5,693 nt of DNA, from contig WQUF01000166.1 in the NCBI GenBank assembly GCA_009785875.1, positions 1-5,693 of the forward strand. The letters run 5' to 3'. A model generated the notes under the pieces. The model was not told where the DNA came from and searched no databases. It worked only from the letters and a program-made list of their open reading frames with translations. This document shows positions 1 to 5,693 of the stretch, piece by piece (the stretch's first letter is position 1; each line of letters starts with the position of its first letter). The position numbers and the translations under genes were made by a program. Origin of the DNA: Oscillospiraceae bacterium (GTDB lineage Bacteria > Bacillota > Clostridia > Clostridiales > Clostridiaceae).

Positions 1-28
1 ATCTTTACCTTTCTATGGATTTAATTAT

Positions 29-37
29 ATTATAACA
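29..37 (-). promoter_or_regulatory. Extended -10 promoter pointing out of the left edge
   Basis: TGTTATAAT on the minus strand is a perfect extended -10 (TGn plus TATAAT). A 17-base spacer places a weak -35, TATAAA, at 57-52. Downstream, GAAAGG (13-8) looks like a ribosome-binding site. The last two bases of the window on this strand are AT, so a start codon may fall exactly at or just past the edge. This suggests a further minus-strand gene beginning outside the window. The rest of 1-101 is AT-rich non-coding sequence in which I see no other signal. Confidence 0.45.
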
Positions 38-101
38 TATGTACTTTTTATTTTATAAGCCAATTATAATTATAATTTTATATTCTATTTTCAAAATATT
101 G

Positions 102-254
102 TTACCAATCATTTTCCAAAACGGCTTTTAAATCTGTCCAAATTTTAAACTTTTGAATAAAAGTGTTACTCTTTTTCAAAAAAACTTTCCCAAATTTTCT
201 CGTATATTTCCACAAAGTTTTCACTGAGACTCTCGCTCTTTTTGAATTTTGCAT
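102..254 (-). CDS. Possible small basic protein, 50 residues
   Basis: ATG at 254 to TAA at 104-102. The product begins MQNSKRARVSVKTLWKYTRK and ends LKAVLENDW. It is Lys/Arg-rich (strongly basic), has three Trp, and shows no signal peptide or clear membrane segment. Support comes from a purine-rich ribosome-binding site (AGGGGGG about 6-7 bases before the ATG) and its place 85 bases after the ParB-like gene on the same strand, with no terminator between them, so they may be co-transcribed. I do not recognise the family. A basic, aromatic small protein could bind nucleic acid or membrane surfaces, but that is speculation. It could also be a chance frame in AT-rich DNA. Confidence 0.45.
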   Translation of the reverse strand: MQNSKRARVSVKTLWKYTRKFGKVFLKKSNTFIQKFKIWTDLKAVLENDW

Positions 255-260
255 ATAGTT

Positions 261-272
261 CCCCCCTCCCCC
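261..272 (-). promoter_or_regulatory. G-rich ribosome-binding site before the 50-residue frame
   Basis: On the minus strand the sequence is five G, one A, six G, ending 6 bases before the ATG at 254. It contains a GGAGG core and is conspicuous in an AT-rich region. It can act as a Shine-Dalgarno site. Homopolymer G runs of this kind are prone to length change, which could alter spacing, but nothing here shows that this occurs. Confidence 0.5.
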
Positions 273-339
273 ATGACTAAATCCTTAGTATGAAGATACC
301 TACGGTGAAACAATTTTCCCCATATTCTATTGTCTTTCC

Positions 340-1512
340 TTAAAGTCTTCTCAATTCATCATAATTCTTAACAGCTACCATATCTATTAATTTTTGGCTT
401 ATTATCTCTTTTTCGAGATAGTACTTCATGTCTTCATAATTAACGGAAACTTTGCAGTATTTATCTGAAGTTTTAGTCTTAAATTTACTCTCAAAATTTG
501 TTATAGCATATTTCTTTAATTCTCCAACCATTTCTAAGCATTTAGGCGCAACATATTTATTCACAATCAAAGTAACCTTAGTCTTCCATGGAACTAGATC
601 CTTTGCCACCTCTATTCTCTTTAATAATTGTGGAAGAGTCAAATTATCCTGTTTAGTCAAATACTTTATTCTGTGCAATTCATTTACGTGATCTATTCCA
701 AAGTTTTCTAAGATCATGATCTGCATATCTAAGTTAACCCTTGCCAAACACTTTGCAGCTTCTAACTTTATTCTGTTTTCAAGGACTAAAACCATCACTT
801 CTTCTCTTAATTTTCTTAAAGACAAATAGTTAAAAATAGTGTTCTTTGAAACCATAAACTCTTCAGCTAAAGCTTCAACTATTTTAGTATCTGATCTAAA
901 TTGTTTAGTCTTTTTATACAGTTTAAATCTCTCGATTGCAGCAGTTATCAAAACCCCTTTGCTAAGAGACCTATATGAAAAATTCGAGTCTATTATTAAA
1001 GCTCTCAAAAAATATTGGTCCACCTCATCATAGTTTAAAATGAAGGCAGGGGCAAATTTATACTTTAAGTCTTTGGTGTTGTTAAAGAGGTTCTTAAGAG
1101 CCATAACACGGCTTTTACCCGAGATGATTGTATAAGTATTGTTCATCTCTTTAACTAAGATTAGTGGATTAATTAAGCCTATCGATTCGATTGAAGAAAT
1201 CAATGTTAAAAGCTCATATTTATTTGGCTTATCGAAATAATTCCAACTATAATGAACATAATTCATTTCATCTATGTTGACCTTTTCGAATCTTTTAAAT
1301 AGATCTACCCCTTCAGAAAAATTTTTAAATCTTGTCTTTAGTATTATCTCCTCTCTTTTTCTTCTTCTCTCTTCTTCCTCAATGGTGCAAGGTAAAATTA
1401 TCTCCTGAACAGTCTCTTTAACAGGGTCATTTTTAATGCGGCAAGTAGGAAGGAGCAAATCTCCTAGCATAGAATCAACATTAGAACCAGCTTTTAAAAT
1501 ATTATTTTCCAT
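340..1512 (-). CDS. ParB/Spo0J-like DNA-binding protein
   Basis: 390 residues from the chosen start (an upstream ATG at 1557 would add 15). In this numbering, the ParB N-terminal (sulfiredoxin-like) fold is at about 85-185: LISSIESIGLINPLILV (103-119), TYTIISGKSRVMALKNL (126-142) and SNFSYRSLS (176-184). These correspond to ParB boxes I-III. The GERR-type nucleotide-binding box is GKSR here, and the ENxxR-type box is only loosely kept (N177, R181). A helix-turn-helix follows: IVEALAEEFMVSKNTIFNYLSLRKL (about 211-235), with the usual helix leading to EAAKCLARV. The 80-residue N-terminal part (with an EEEERRRKREE stretch) and the last ~120 residues match no domain I recognise, and the protein is longer than typical chromosomal ParB. 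It probably binds DNA in partition, nucleoid organisation or regulation. No parA is visible, so it may be an orphan or plasmid/ICE-type ParB. It is transcribed apart from the ATPase operon. Confidence 0.85.
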   Translation of the reverse strand: MENNILKAGSNVDSMLGDLLLPTCRIKNDPVKETVQEIILPCTIEEEERRRKREEIILKTRFKNFSEGVDLFKRFEKVNIDEMNYVHYSWNYFDKPNKYELLTLISSIESIGLINPLILVKEMNNTYTIISGKSRVMALKNLFNNTKDLKYKFAPAFILNYDEVDQYFLRALIIDSNFSYRSLSKGVLITAAIERFKLYKKTKQFRSDTKIVEALAEEFMVSKNTIFNYLSLRKLREEVMVLVLENRIKLEAAKCLARVNLDMQIMILENFGIDHVNELHRIKYLTKQDNLTLPQLLKRIEVAKDLVPWKTKVTLIVNKYVAPKCLEMVGELKKYAITNFESKFKTKTSDKYCKVSVNYEDMKYYLEKEIISQKLIDMVAVKNYDELRRL

Positions 1513-1519
1513 TTTCATT

Positions 1520-1525
1520 CTCCTT
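1520..1525 (-). promoter_or_regulatory. Ribosome-binding site that fixes the ParB-like start
   Basis: AAGGAG lies 7 bases before the ATG at 1512, ideal spacing. It is only 1 base before the ATG at 1518, and it lies downstream of the farthest possible ATG at 1557, which has no visible ribosome-binding site. This selects 1512 as the start. Confidence 0.8.
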
Positions 1526-1537
1526 AATCTTATTCTA

Positions 1538-1565
1538 TATATAATATACATATTCATAGAGACAA
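1538..1565 (-). promoter_or_regulatory. Candidate promoter for the ParB-like gene
   Basis: Just past the operon terminator, TTGTCT (1565-1560) is separated by 16 bases from TATATA (1543-1538). An alternative -10 is TATTAT (1546-1541). Matches to the sigma-70 consensus are partial and the region is simply AT-rich. The position between a terminator and the next gene is the main support. If it is real, the transcript starts inside the longest reading frame, which favours the internal start at 1512. Confidence 0.35.
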
Positions 1566-1575
1566 AAAAGGTGTT

Positions 1576-1605
1576 AAAAAAAACTGCAAATTAGTCTGCA
1601 GTTTT
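1576..1605 (-). terminator. Rho-independent terminator of the V-ATPase operon
   Basis: On the minus strand, right after the atpD stop, AAAACTGCA and TGCAGTTTT form a perfect 9-bp stem around an 8-base loop (stem arms 1605-1597 and 1588-1580). The downstream arm runs into eight consecutive T residues (1583-1576). The stem is of modest GC content, but form and position are typical. On the opposite strand the stem is followed by only a few T residues, so it is best read as one-directional. Confidence 0.9.
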
Positions 1606-1609
1606 AAAT

Positions 1610-2218
1610 TTATTTATTTTTCAATACTTTTAACCTGAAAAATTCCTCTCTATCCTTTTCTTCTAAGATATCGCTGATATTTTTAATAAGGCCGGAAAAT
1701 TTAGGAATTTGAATATTTTTCAAGGCATTTGCTCTTTTTTGCGTTTTCTTTATTTCCATAGCGAGCTTAAATATAGTATTTTCAATCTCAGCCATGTAAT
1801 ACAATATATATTTAACTTCGCTAAAATTTTTATAAGCGATATCCATAGAAATATCTGATGAATAAAAGCTATATCTGGTTTTAAATTCTTCTCTTTCAAA
1901 ATGGACTCTAGGTATTTCAACGCCCATGACAGAATGATATACTACAGAAAAGCTATCCGCCTCAGGTATAGTAACAGCAATGTCTTCAACTCTTGAAATG
2001 CCTATTGCAATATTAGCTCTTTCCAAAGCTGCATAGGCTGAACTAAAAATCTCATTGACATTTTTTTGAATATTTCTAGCTTTATCAACATTAGCCATGA
2101 GCTCTTTTATTAGTATATTCCTTTTTTTATCTAAAAGTTCATAGCTTTTTTTTGCAAAAATAAGAGAGCTCTTAGTCTTCAATAAATTAGATTTTGTAGG
2201 GGCGATATTTAACATCAT
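1610..2218 (-). CDS. atpD: V-type ATPase central-stalk (rotor) subunit D
   Basis: 202 residues, the normal size for subunit D. D forms the antiparallel coiled-coil shaft that turns inside the A3B3 head and connects to the membrane ring through F and C. The N-terminal signature NIAPTKSNLLKTKSSLIFAKKSYELLDKKRNIL is the classic family start. A long first helix (about 10-75), a middle globular part (IPEADSFSVVYHSVMGVEIPRVHFE, about 84-109) and a second long helix (about 125-175, ending KKTQKRANALKNIQIP) follow in the expected order. The start is an ATGATG pair; the second ATG (2215) is 7 bases from the GAGG of GAGGTGAA and may be the true start, as in the duplicated copy. An intrinsic terminator begins 5 bases after the stop, so D is the last gene of the operon. 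Its upstream region is an unusual tandem scar instead of the direct atpB/atpD junction. Confidence 0.97.
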   Translation of the reverse strand: MMLNIAPTKSNLLKTKSSLIFAKKSYELLDKKRNILIKELMANVDKARNIQKNVNEIFSSAYAALERANIAIGISRVEDIAVTIPEADSFSVVYHSVMGVEIPRVHFEREEFKTRYSFYSSDISMDIAYKNFSEVKYILYYMAEIENTIFKLAMEIKKTQKRANALKNIQIPKFSGLIKNISDILEEKDREEFFRLKVLKNK

Positions 2219-2235
2219 TTCACCTCTTTATAATA
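2185..2235. repeat. 51-bp direct repeat, copy 1 (start of intact atpD)
   Basis: Identical over all 51 bases to 2266-2316, at an offset of 81 bases. On the minus strand it holds the last codons of an atpB-type reading frame (YYKEVK-stop), the ribosome-binding site GAGGTGAA, the ATGATG start and the first 11 codons of atpD. This copy reads on into the full atpD gene. The two copies are separated by only 30 bases, so they could recombine with each other. Confidence 0.97.
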
Positions 2236-2265
2236 TTTATCTAATGCCTCAGTCCTCACCCTATC
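2215..2265 (-). pseudogene. Diverged remnant of an atpB 3' end
   Basis: Read in the atpB frame, this segment gives DRVRTEALDKYYKEVK and a TGA stop, against DRVRSETLEKYYKEVK at the end of the intact atpB. The first ten codons differ at seven bases: four changes are synonymous and three conservative (S/T, T/A, E/D). There are no gaps or stops; the last six codons and the stop are identical. It has no start codon of its own and cannot be an intact gene. It supplies the ribosome-binding site for the real atpD. The coding-like pattern suggests it came from a related functional allele rather than from decay of a copy made in place. Confidence 0.85.
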
Positions 2266-2299
2266 AATTAGATTTTGTAGGGGCGATATTTAACATCAT
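2264..2299 (-). pseudogene. Truncated copy of the atpD 5' end (11-codon minigene)
   Basis: On the minus strand, ATGATG directly overlaps the atpB stop codon (ATGA) and follows the GAGGTGAA ribosome-binding site. It encodes MMLNIAPTKSN, exactly the first 11 residues of subunit D, and then hits TGA. The stop arises at the junction with the following atpB-end remnant. It is in the position where the real atpD should start, so ribosomes finishing atpB would begin here, translate 11 codons and stop about 45 bases before the real atpD start. It is probably non-functional as a peptide. An effect on atpD expression is inference. Confidence 0.85.
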
Positions 2300-2316
2300 T
2301 TCACCTCTTTATAATA
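2266..2316. repeat. 51-bp direct repeat, copy 2 (end of intact atpB)
   Basis: Second exact copy of the 51-base segment at 2185-2235. It carries the true 3' end of atpB followed by an atpD start that stops after 11 codons. To its right the similarity continues at a lower level: 2236-2265 against 2317-2346 match at 23 of 30 positions without gaps, making an 81-bp tandem unit. Confidence 0.97.
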
Positions 2317-3681
2317 CTTTTCTAATGTTTCAGACCTAACCCTGTCGAGTTCCTTTACTGGTAAAATACCAAGCATTTCCCAAGCTAAATCCAAAGTTTT
2401 AAATATGTTCCTATTTTCACTAAAACCTTGATTTATAAAGCTCTCTTCAAATGCTTTACCAAACTCCAAATACTTCTTATCTACATCTGAAAGCTCATCT
2501 TCTCCAATAACCTGAGCAAGTGCTTGCACATCTTGAACTTTTGCATAAGATGAAAACAATTGATTGGATACCTCTGCATGGTCTTCTCTTGTAAACCCTT
2601 CACCAATTCCATCTTTCGCAAGTCTCGACAGTGATGGTAGAATATTAATAGGAGGATACACACCTTTTAAATGAAGTCCCCTGTCTACTATTATTTGTCC
2701 TTCTGTTATAAATCCGGTTAAATCAGGTATAGGATGCGTAATATCATCGTTTGGCATCGAGAGTATTGGTATTTGAGTGATGCTACCCTGTCTTTCCCTA
2801 AGCATACCCGCTCTTTCATATATTGATGCAAGGTCTGAATATAAATATCCAGGATATCCTTTTCTGCTTGGCACTTCTTCCCTTGAAGAGCTAAGTTCTC
2901 TTAAAGCTTCACAATAAGAAGTCATATCTGTCATAACGACTAAAACATGCATCCCTTCCTCAAAAGCTAGATATTCTGCACATGTTAAAGCGCATCTGGG
3001 AGTTACAATCCTCTCTGCAATTGAATCATCAGCATAATTTACGAACATGACGACTTTATCCATAACCCCAGCTTCTTCAAAGGTATTAAAAAAGAAATCT
3101 GCATCATCGTGTTTAATGCCCATAGCTACAAAGACCACAGCAAAACTCTCATCTTTATTGCTTATGCCGCTTAATTGAGCTTGATTTACTATCTGTGCAG
3201 CGATCTTATTATGAGGGAGTCCATTTCCAGTAAAAATAGGAAGCTTTTGACCTCTTATAAGGGTGAGGAGACCATCTATTGAAGATATCCCCGTTTGAAT
3301 AAAATTACGTGGATATTTTCTGGCTATTGGATTCATAGCTGTTCCATTTACATTATATTGCTTATCAGAATATATTGGATCCCTATTGTCTATAGGTTCT
3401 CCAAGCCCATTAAATTTTCGACCGAGAATTTCTTTAGAAACAGAAATAGCAAGAGGTCTACCTAAAAAATCAACTTTAGTATTATTTATTGAAATATCAG
3501 CTGTCTGCTCAAATACCTGAATTATAGCTTTATCATTAAATAGCTGTACTACTTTGCCTCTCCTATGATCCTTTTCATTTACGATGATCCCTACCATTTC
3601 ATCATAAGACACATTTTCTACTTGTGAAACTACTATTAAAGGTCCCTGAACCTTCTCTATGTTAATATAAAGTTTTCTCAT
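2296..3681 (-). CDS. atpB: V-type ATPase non-catalytic subunit B
   Basis: Full-length, 461 residues, the usual size. B alternates with A in the head hexamer, contributes to the catalytic interface and does not itself hydrolyse ATP. The P-loop is replaced by the family signature GNGLPHNKIAAQI (152-164). Other signatures are EEAGVMDKVVMFVNYADDS (202-220), YPGYLYSDLASIYERAG (276-292), PNDDITHPIPDLTGFITEGQ (310-329) and LPSLSRLAKDGIGEG (348-362), in which Arg353 is the expected arginine finger reaching into the A site. Translation starts at ATG 3681, 11 bases after atpA. The AGAGGT ribosome-binding site overlaps the atpA stop codon, so expression is likely coupled. The stop TGA overlaps an ATG in an ATGA arrangement, but that ATG opens only an 11-codon truncated copy of the atpD start. 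The C-terminal DRVRSETLEKYYKEVK is partly repeated downstream in a diverged form. Confidence 0.98.
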   Translation of the reverse strand: MRKLYINIEKVQGPLIVVSQVENVSYDEMVGIIVNEKDHRRGKVVQLFNDKAIIQVFEQTADISINNTKVDFLGRPLAISVSKEILGRKFNGLGEPIDNRDPIYSDKQYNVNGTAMNPIARKYPRNFIQTGISSIDGLLTLIRGQKLPIFTGNGLPHNKIAAQIVNQAQLSGISNKDESFAVVFVAMGIKHDDADFFFNTFEEAGVMDKVVMFVNYADDSIAERIVTPRCALTCAEYLAFEEGMHVLVVMTDMTSYCEALRELSSSREEVPSRKGYPGYLYSDLASIYERAGMLRERQGSITQIPILSMPNDDITHPIPDLTGFITEGQIIVDRGLHLKGVYPPINILPSLSRLAKDGIGEGFTREDHAEVSNQLFSSYAKVQDVQALAQVIGEDELSDVDKKYLEFGKAFEESFINQGFSENRNIFKTLDLAWEMLGILPVKELDRVRSETLEKYYKEVK

Positions 3682-3692
3682 ATAAATTACCT

Positions 3693-5456
3693 CTAAACAT
3701 AACTTTTAGTGAGCTCGTTAAAAAAGTCCTGTATTCGTACAATAAGCTCCTTTAAAGTGCTTAAATCATCGTTTGGAACGTTATATTTCATCTTATACAA
3801 ATCATCTAAAATCTCTGGATCGAGAACTTTAGAGATTGGAGCTCCTTTTTTAATGACTTCACTTGCGCTATCATTGAAAACGCTTATTGCTTTTATCATA
3901 TAATATTGTTTTTCTAAAGTGACAAAAGTATCTTCTTTATTATATGCATTTTGTTGCAAAAACCCTACTTTGATTATCTTTGATGTAGCTAATATCAACC
4001 TTTGAATATCTGGAAGCACATCTTCACCTACAAGTTTCACAATTTCTAAAAGCTTATCTTCCTGATAAAGGATTTTCATCATTTCATCTCTAAGAGGCAT
4101 AAATTCAGAATTTAAATTGATCCTAAACCAGTTTTCTAAAGAAGCTATATAATCGCTATAAGATGTAAGCCAGCTTATAGCAGGATAATGCCTTGCATTT
4201 GCTAAGCTTTTATCGAGAGCTATAAATGCACCTATAAATCTCCTTGTATTCTGCGTAACAGGCTCAGAGAAATCACCACCAGCTGGAGATACCGCACCAA
4301 TTACCGTGACAGACCCTTCTGTATCATTTAAATTTTCTACATCAGCTGCTCTTTCATAAAATTCTGCAAGCCTTGAGGGTAAATATGCAGGATACCCTTC
4401 CTCAGCTGGTATCTCTTCAAGCCTTCCTGAAATTTCTCTGAGAGCTTCAGCCCACCTTGAAGTAGAATCAGCCATTATTGCAACATCGTATCCCATATCT
4501 CTATAATATTCAGCGATGGTTATGCCTGTGTATATGGATGCTTCCCTTGCTGAAACTGGCATATTCGATGTATTGCCTATGAGAAGAGTCCTATTCATAA
4601 GAGCTTTCCCTGTTTTAGGGTCGATAAGCTTTGGGAAATCTTCCAGGATCTCTGTTATCTCATTTCCTCTCTCACCGCATCCAATATACACGATGATGTC
4701 AGCATCTGACCACTTAGCAAGCTGATGCTGTATCAAAGTTTTACCAGTACCAAATCCTCCAGGTACTGAAATAGCTCCACCCTTCGCTATTGGGAAAAAT
4801 GTATCTAAAACTCTTTGACCTGTGATCAGAGGATTCGAAAGCCTCTTTCTATATTTTATAGGTCTCGGGATTCTAACTGGCCACATCTGATATAATTTTA
4901 ATTCATGAGTGCTATCTTTATCTTTTATTATGACAATAGTGTCTTCAAGTCTATACTTTCCACTAGGAGATACCTTAGTAACCTTTCCAGAAATATTTGG
5001 AGGAACCATTAACTTATGCAAAATCAGATCAGTCTCTTGAATAGTTGCATAAATATCTCCTCCTTTTAACTCATCAGACAAGTTAACCTTAATATCCACA
5101 TCCCATTCTTTATCAGGATCTATAGATATTAATCCAACTCCCTCCGGTAAAAAACCATACCTAATAGAATTAAGCTTTTCAAGTGGGCGCTCAATACCAT
5201 CAAAAATATTATTTAAAAGTCCTGGTCCAAGCTTGAGAGAGAGAAGATTGCCAGTAGATTCAACAGATTCTCCCACTCTTACACCGGAAGTATCTTCATA
5301 GACCTGTATTGTGGCATAATCACCTTCTAAGATTATTATCTCACCAATCAGTTTTTTAATGCCAACCAATACCATCTCTCTCATTTTAAAACCAGTCATA
5401 TTTTTAGCTTTAACCACTGGGCCGTTGATGCCAAATATATATCCATTATTGACCAT
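3693..5456 (-). CDS. atpA: V-type ATPase catalytic subunit A
   Basis: Full-length, 587 residues, normal for this family. It hydrolyses (or makes) ATP in the cytoplasmic A3B3 head and drives ion transport through the membrane sector. Domains in order: N-terminal beta-barrel (about 1-70, GINGPVVKA), the non-homologous insertion typical of V/A-type A subunits (about 115-185), the nucleotide-binding domain and a C-terminal helical bundle. Catalytic features are all present: P-loop GGFGTGKT at 233-240, GERGNE with the catalytic Glu at 262, the Walker B region VAIMADSTSRWAEALRE with Asp330, and SGRLEEIPAEEGYPAYL at 343-359. The P-loop has PGGFGTGKT where many relatives have PGPFGSGKT, a tolerated variant. 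The start follows a GAGGTGG ribosome-binding site within the end of atpE. The stop is 11 bases before atpB. Whether it pumps H+ or Na+ cannot be told, since that is set by subunit K. Confidence 0.98.
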   Translation of the reverse strand: MVNNGYIFGINGPVVKAKNMTGFKMREMVLVGIKKLIGEIIILEGDYATIQVYEDTSGVRVGESVESTGNLLSLKLGPGLLNNIFDGIERPLEKLNSIRYGFLPEGVGLISIDPDKEWDVDIKVNLSDELKGGDIYATIQETDLILHKLMVPPNISGKVTKVSPSGKYRLEDTIVIIKDKDSTHELKLYQMWPVRIPRPIKYRKRLSNPLITGQRVLDTFFPIAKGGAISVPGGFGTGKTLIQHQLAKWSDADIIVYIGCGERGNEITEILEDFPKLIDPKTGKALMNRTLLIGNTSNMPVSAREASIYTGITIAEYYRDMGYDVAIMADSTSRWAEALREISGRLEEIPAEEGYPAYLPSRLAEFYERAADVENLNDTEGSVTVIGAVSPAGGDFSEPVTQNTRRFIGAFIALDKSLANARHYPAISWLTSYSDYIASLENWFRINLNSEFMPLRDEMMKILYQEDKLLEIVKLVGEDVLPDIQRLILATSKIIKVGFLQQNAYNKEDTFVTLEKQYYMIKAISVFNDSASEVIKKGAPISKVLDPEILDDLYKMKYNVPNDDLSTLKELIVRIQDFFNELTKSYV

Positions 5457-5693
5457 TTCCCACCTCTAGCTTCTTTGTGATAGAAGCATGAATATCATTA
5501 TCTATATTATCCAGCTTAAATCTCAATGAATTATCAATTTCAAATCCTTTTTCTACACTTTTAAATATCATTCCACCTAATATATTCTCTTCAATTTCAA
5601 TTAAATTGAATGTGAAATTTTCCTTTTTATTTTCATCGATAATTTTTTTAACTATATCAGCATCTCGACGTAGAACATAAACCTCATAATTTC
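5446..5693 (-). CDS. atpE: V-type ATPase subunit E, C-terminal part (cut by window edge)
   Basis: The last 81 complete codons of a gene that enters from the right edge. Subunit E forms the peripheral stalk with its partner coiled-coil subunit and holds the A3B3 head against the membrane part. The visible piece is the globular C-terminal domain: an alternating strand/helix segment (NYEVYVLRRDADIVKKI), then LGGMIFKS followed by FEIDNSLRFKL. This matches the family pattern of a Gly-Gly turn, a beta strand, a short acidic hairpin and 'vDNsfearL' before the final helix. The end is KKLEVGNGQ and lacks the common terminal LF. The TAA stop (5448-5446) lies inside atpA, so the genes overlap by 11 bases and translation is probably coupled. 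The identification rests on pattern and position. The N-terminal coiled coil is outside the window. Confidence 0.8.
   Translation of the reverse strand, partial: NYEVYVLRRDADIVKKIIDENKKENFTFNLIEIEENILGGMIFKSVEKGFEIDNSLRFKLDNIDNDIHASITKKLEVGNGQ

Noticed and set aside
61..100. Possible terminator after the 50-residue frame
   Set aside because: The short inverted A/T stretches (TTTTGAAAA type) have almost no GC pairs and too small a loop, and the whole segment is AT-rich.
255..339. Separate promoter for the 50-residue frame (TTGTTT, 17 bases, TACTAA)
   Set aside because: Both boxes match the consensus at only about half of the positions. Co-transcription with the ParB-like gene is at least as likely.
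452..1033. Plus-strand open frames of 79 and 64 codons (452-691 and 839-1033)
   Set aside because: They lie wholly inside the ParB-like gene on the other strand, have no good ribosome-binding sites and encode no recognisable domain. They are antisense shadows.
1513..1557. Longer N-terminus of the ParB-like protein (MNMYIIYRIRLRRMK)
   Set aside because: There is no ribosome-binding site before 1557. The AAGGAG at 1525-1520 lies inside this extension and is correctly spaced only for ATG 1512. The candidate promoter also overlaps it.
2185..2316. Attachment site or insertion-sequence footprint at the 51-bp direct repeats
   Set aside because: Only 30 bases separate the repeats, there is no integrase or transposase and no inverted ends, and the intervening DNA is recognisable atpB sequence. 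Allelic recombination explains it better.
2481..2663. Minus-strand 60-codon frame in a second frame of atpB
   Set aside because: It is fully inside conserved atpB coding sequence and gives a low-complexity product. It is not a gene.
3709..4725. Plus-strand open frames at 3709-3903 and 4516-4725
   Set aside because: Both are antisense to atpA, whose protein is conserved throughout. They are shadow frames.

Overview
The window is AT-rich bacterial DNA. All supportable genes lie on the minus strand, so transcription runs from right to left. Its main content is the 3' part of a V/A-type (rotary) ATPase operon. In order of transcription these are the end of subunit E (atpE, cut by the right edge), catalytic subunit A (atpA), non-catalytic nucleotide-binding subunit B (atpB) and central-stalk subunit D (atpD). 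The proteins resemble the V-type ATPases of low-GC anaerobic Bacillota (Clostridia/Tissierellia-like). The strong purine-rich Shine-Dalgarno sites and standard genetic code agree with this. The genus cannot be named from this sequence.

Layout: 5693-5446 atpE C-terminus; 5456-3693 atpA, overlapping atpE; 3681-2296 atpB; 2299-2215 a short scar made of a truncated copy of the atpD start followed by a diverged copy of the atpB end; 2218-1610 intact atpD; 1605-1576 a clear intrinsic terminator that closes the operon. A separate unit follows. It has a weak promoter candidate, then a ParB/Spo0J-like DNA-binding protein (1512-340, with a possible longer start at 1557). After that comes a possible 50-residue basic protein (254-102) behind a very G-rich ribosome-binding site, and a promoter-like extended -10 near 37-29 that points at a gene just beyond the left edge.

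Subunits A and B would form the hexameric ATPase head, D the rotor shaft inside it, and E the peripheral stalk that keeps the head still while ions cross the membrane through subunits I and K. Those two, and C and F, are not in the window. As a terminator follows D, they should lie upstream (to the right) or elsewhere. E directly before A differs from the common E-C-F-A-B-D order.

The most interesting structure is the atpB/atpD junction. An 81-bp segment is present twice in tandem. One part is an exact 51-bp repeat. The other part differs in a coding-like way (synonymous or conservative changes, no frameshift). This looks like a recombination scar between two diverged alleles rather than a simple duplication. 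It leaves an 11-codon minigene between atpB and atpD. I do not see a new defence system, mobile element, CRISPR array or RNA gene here.
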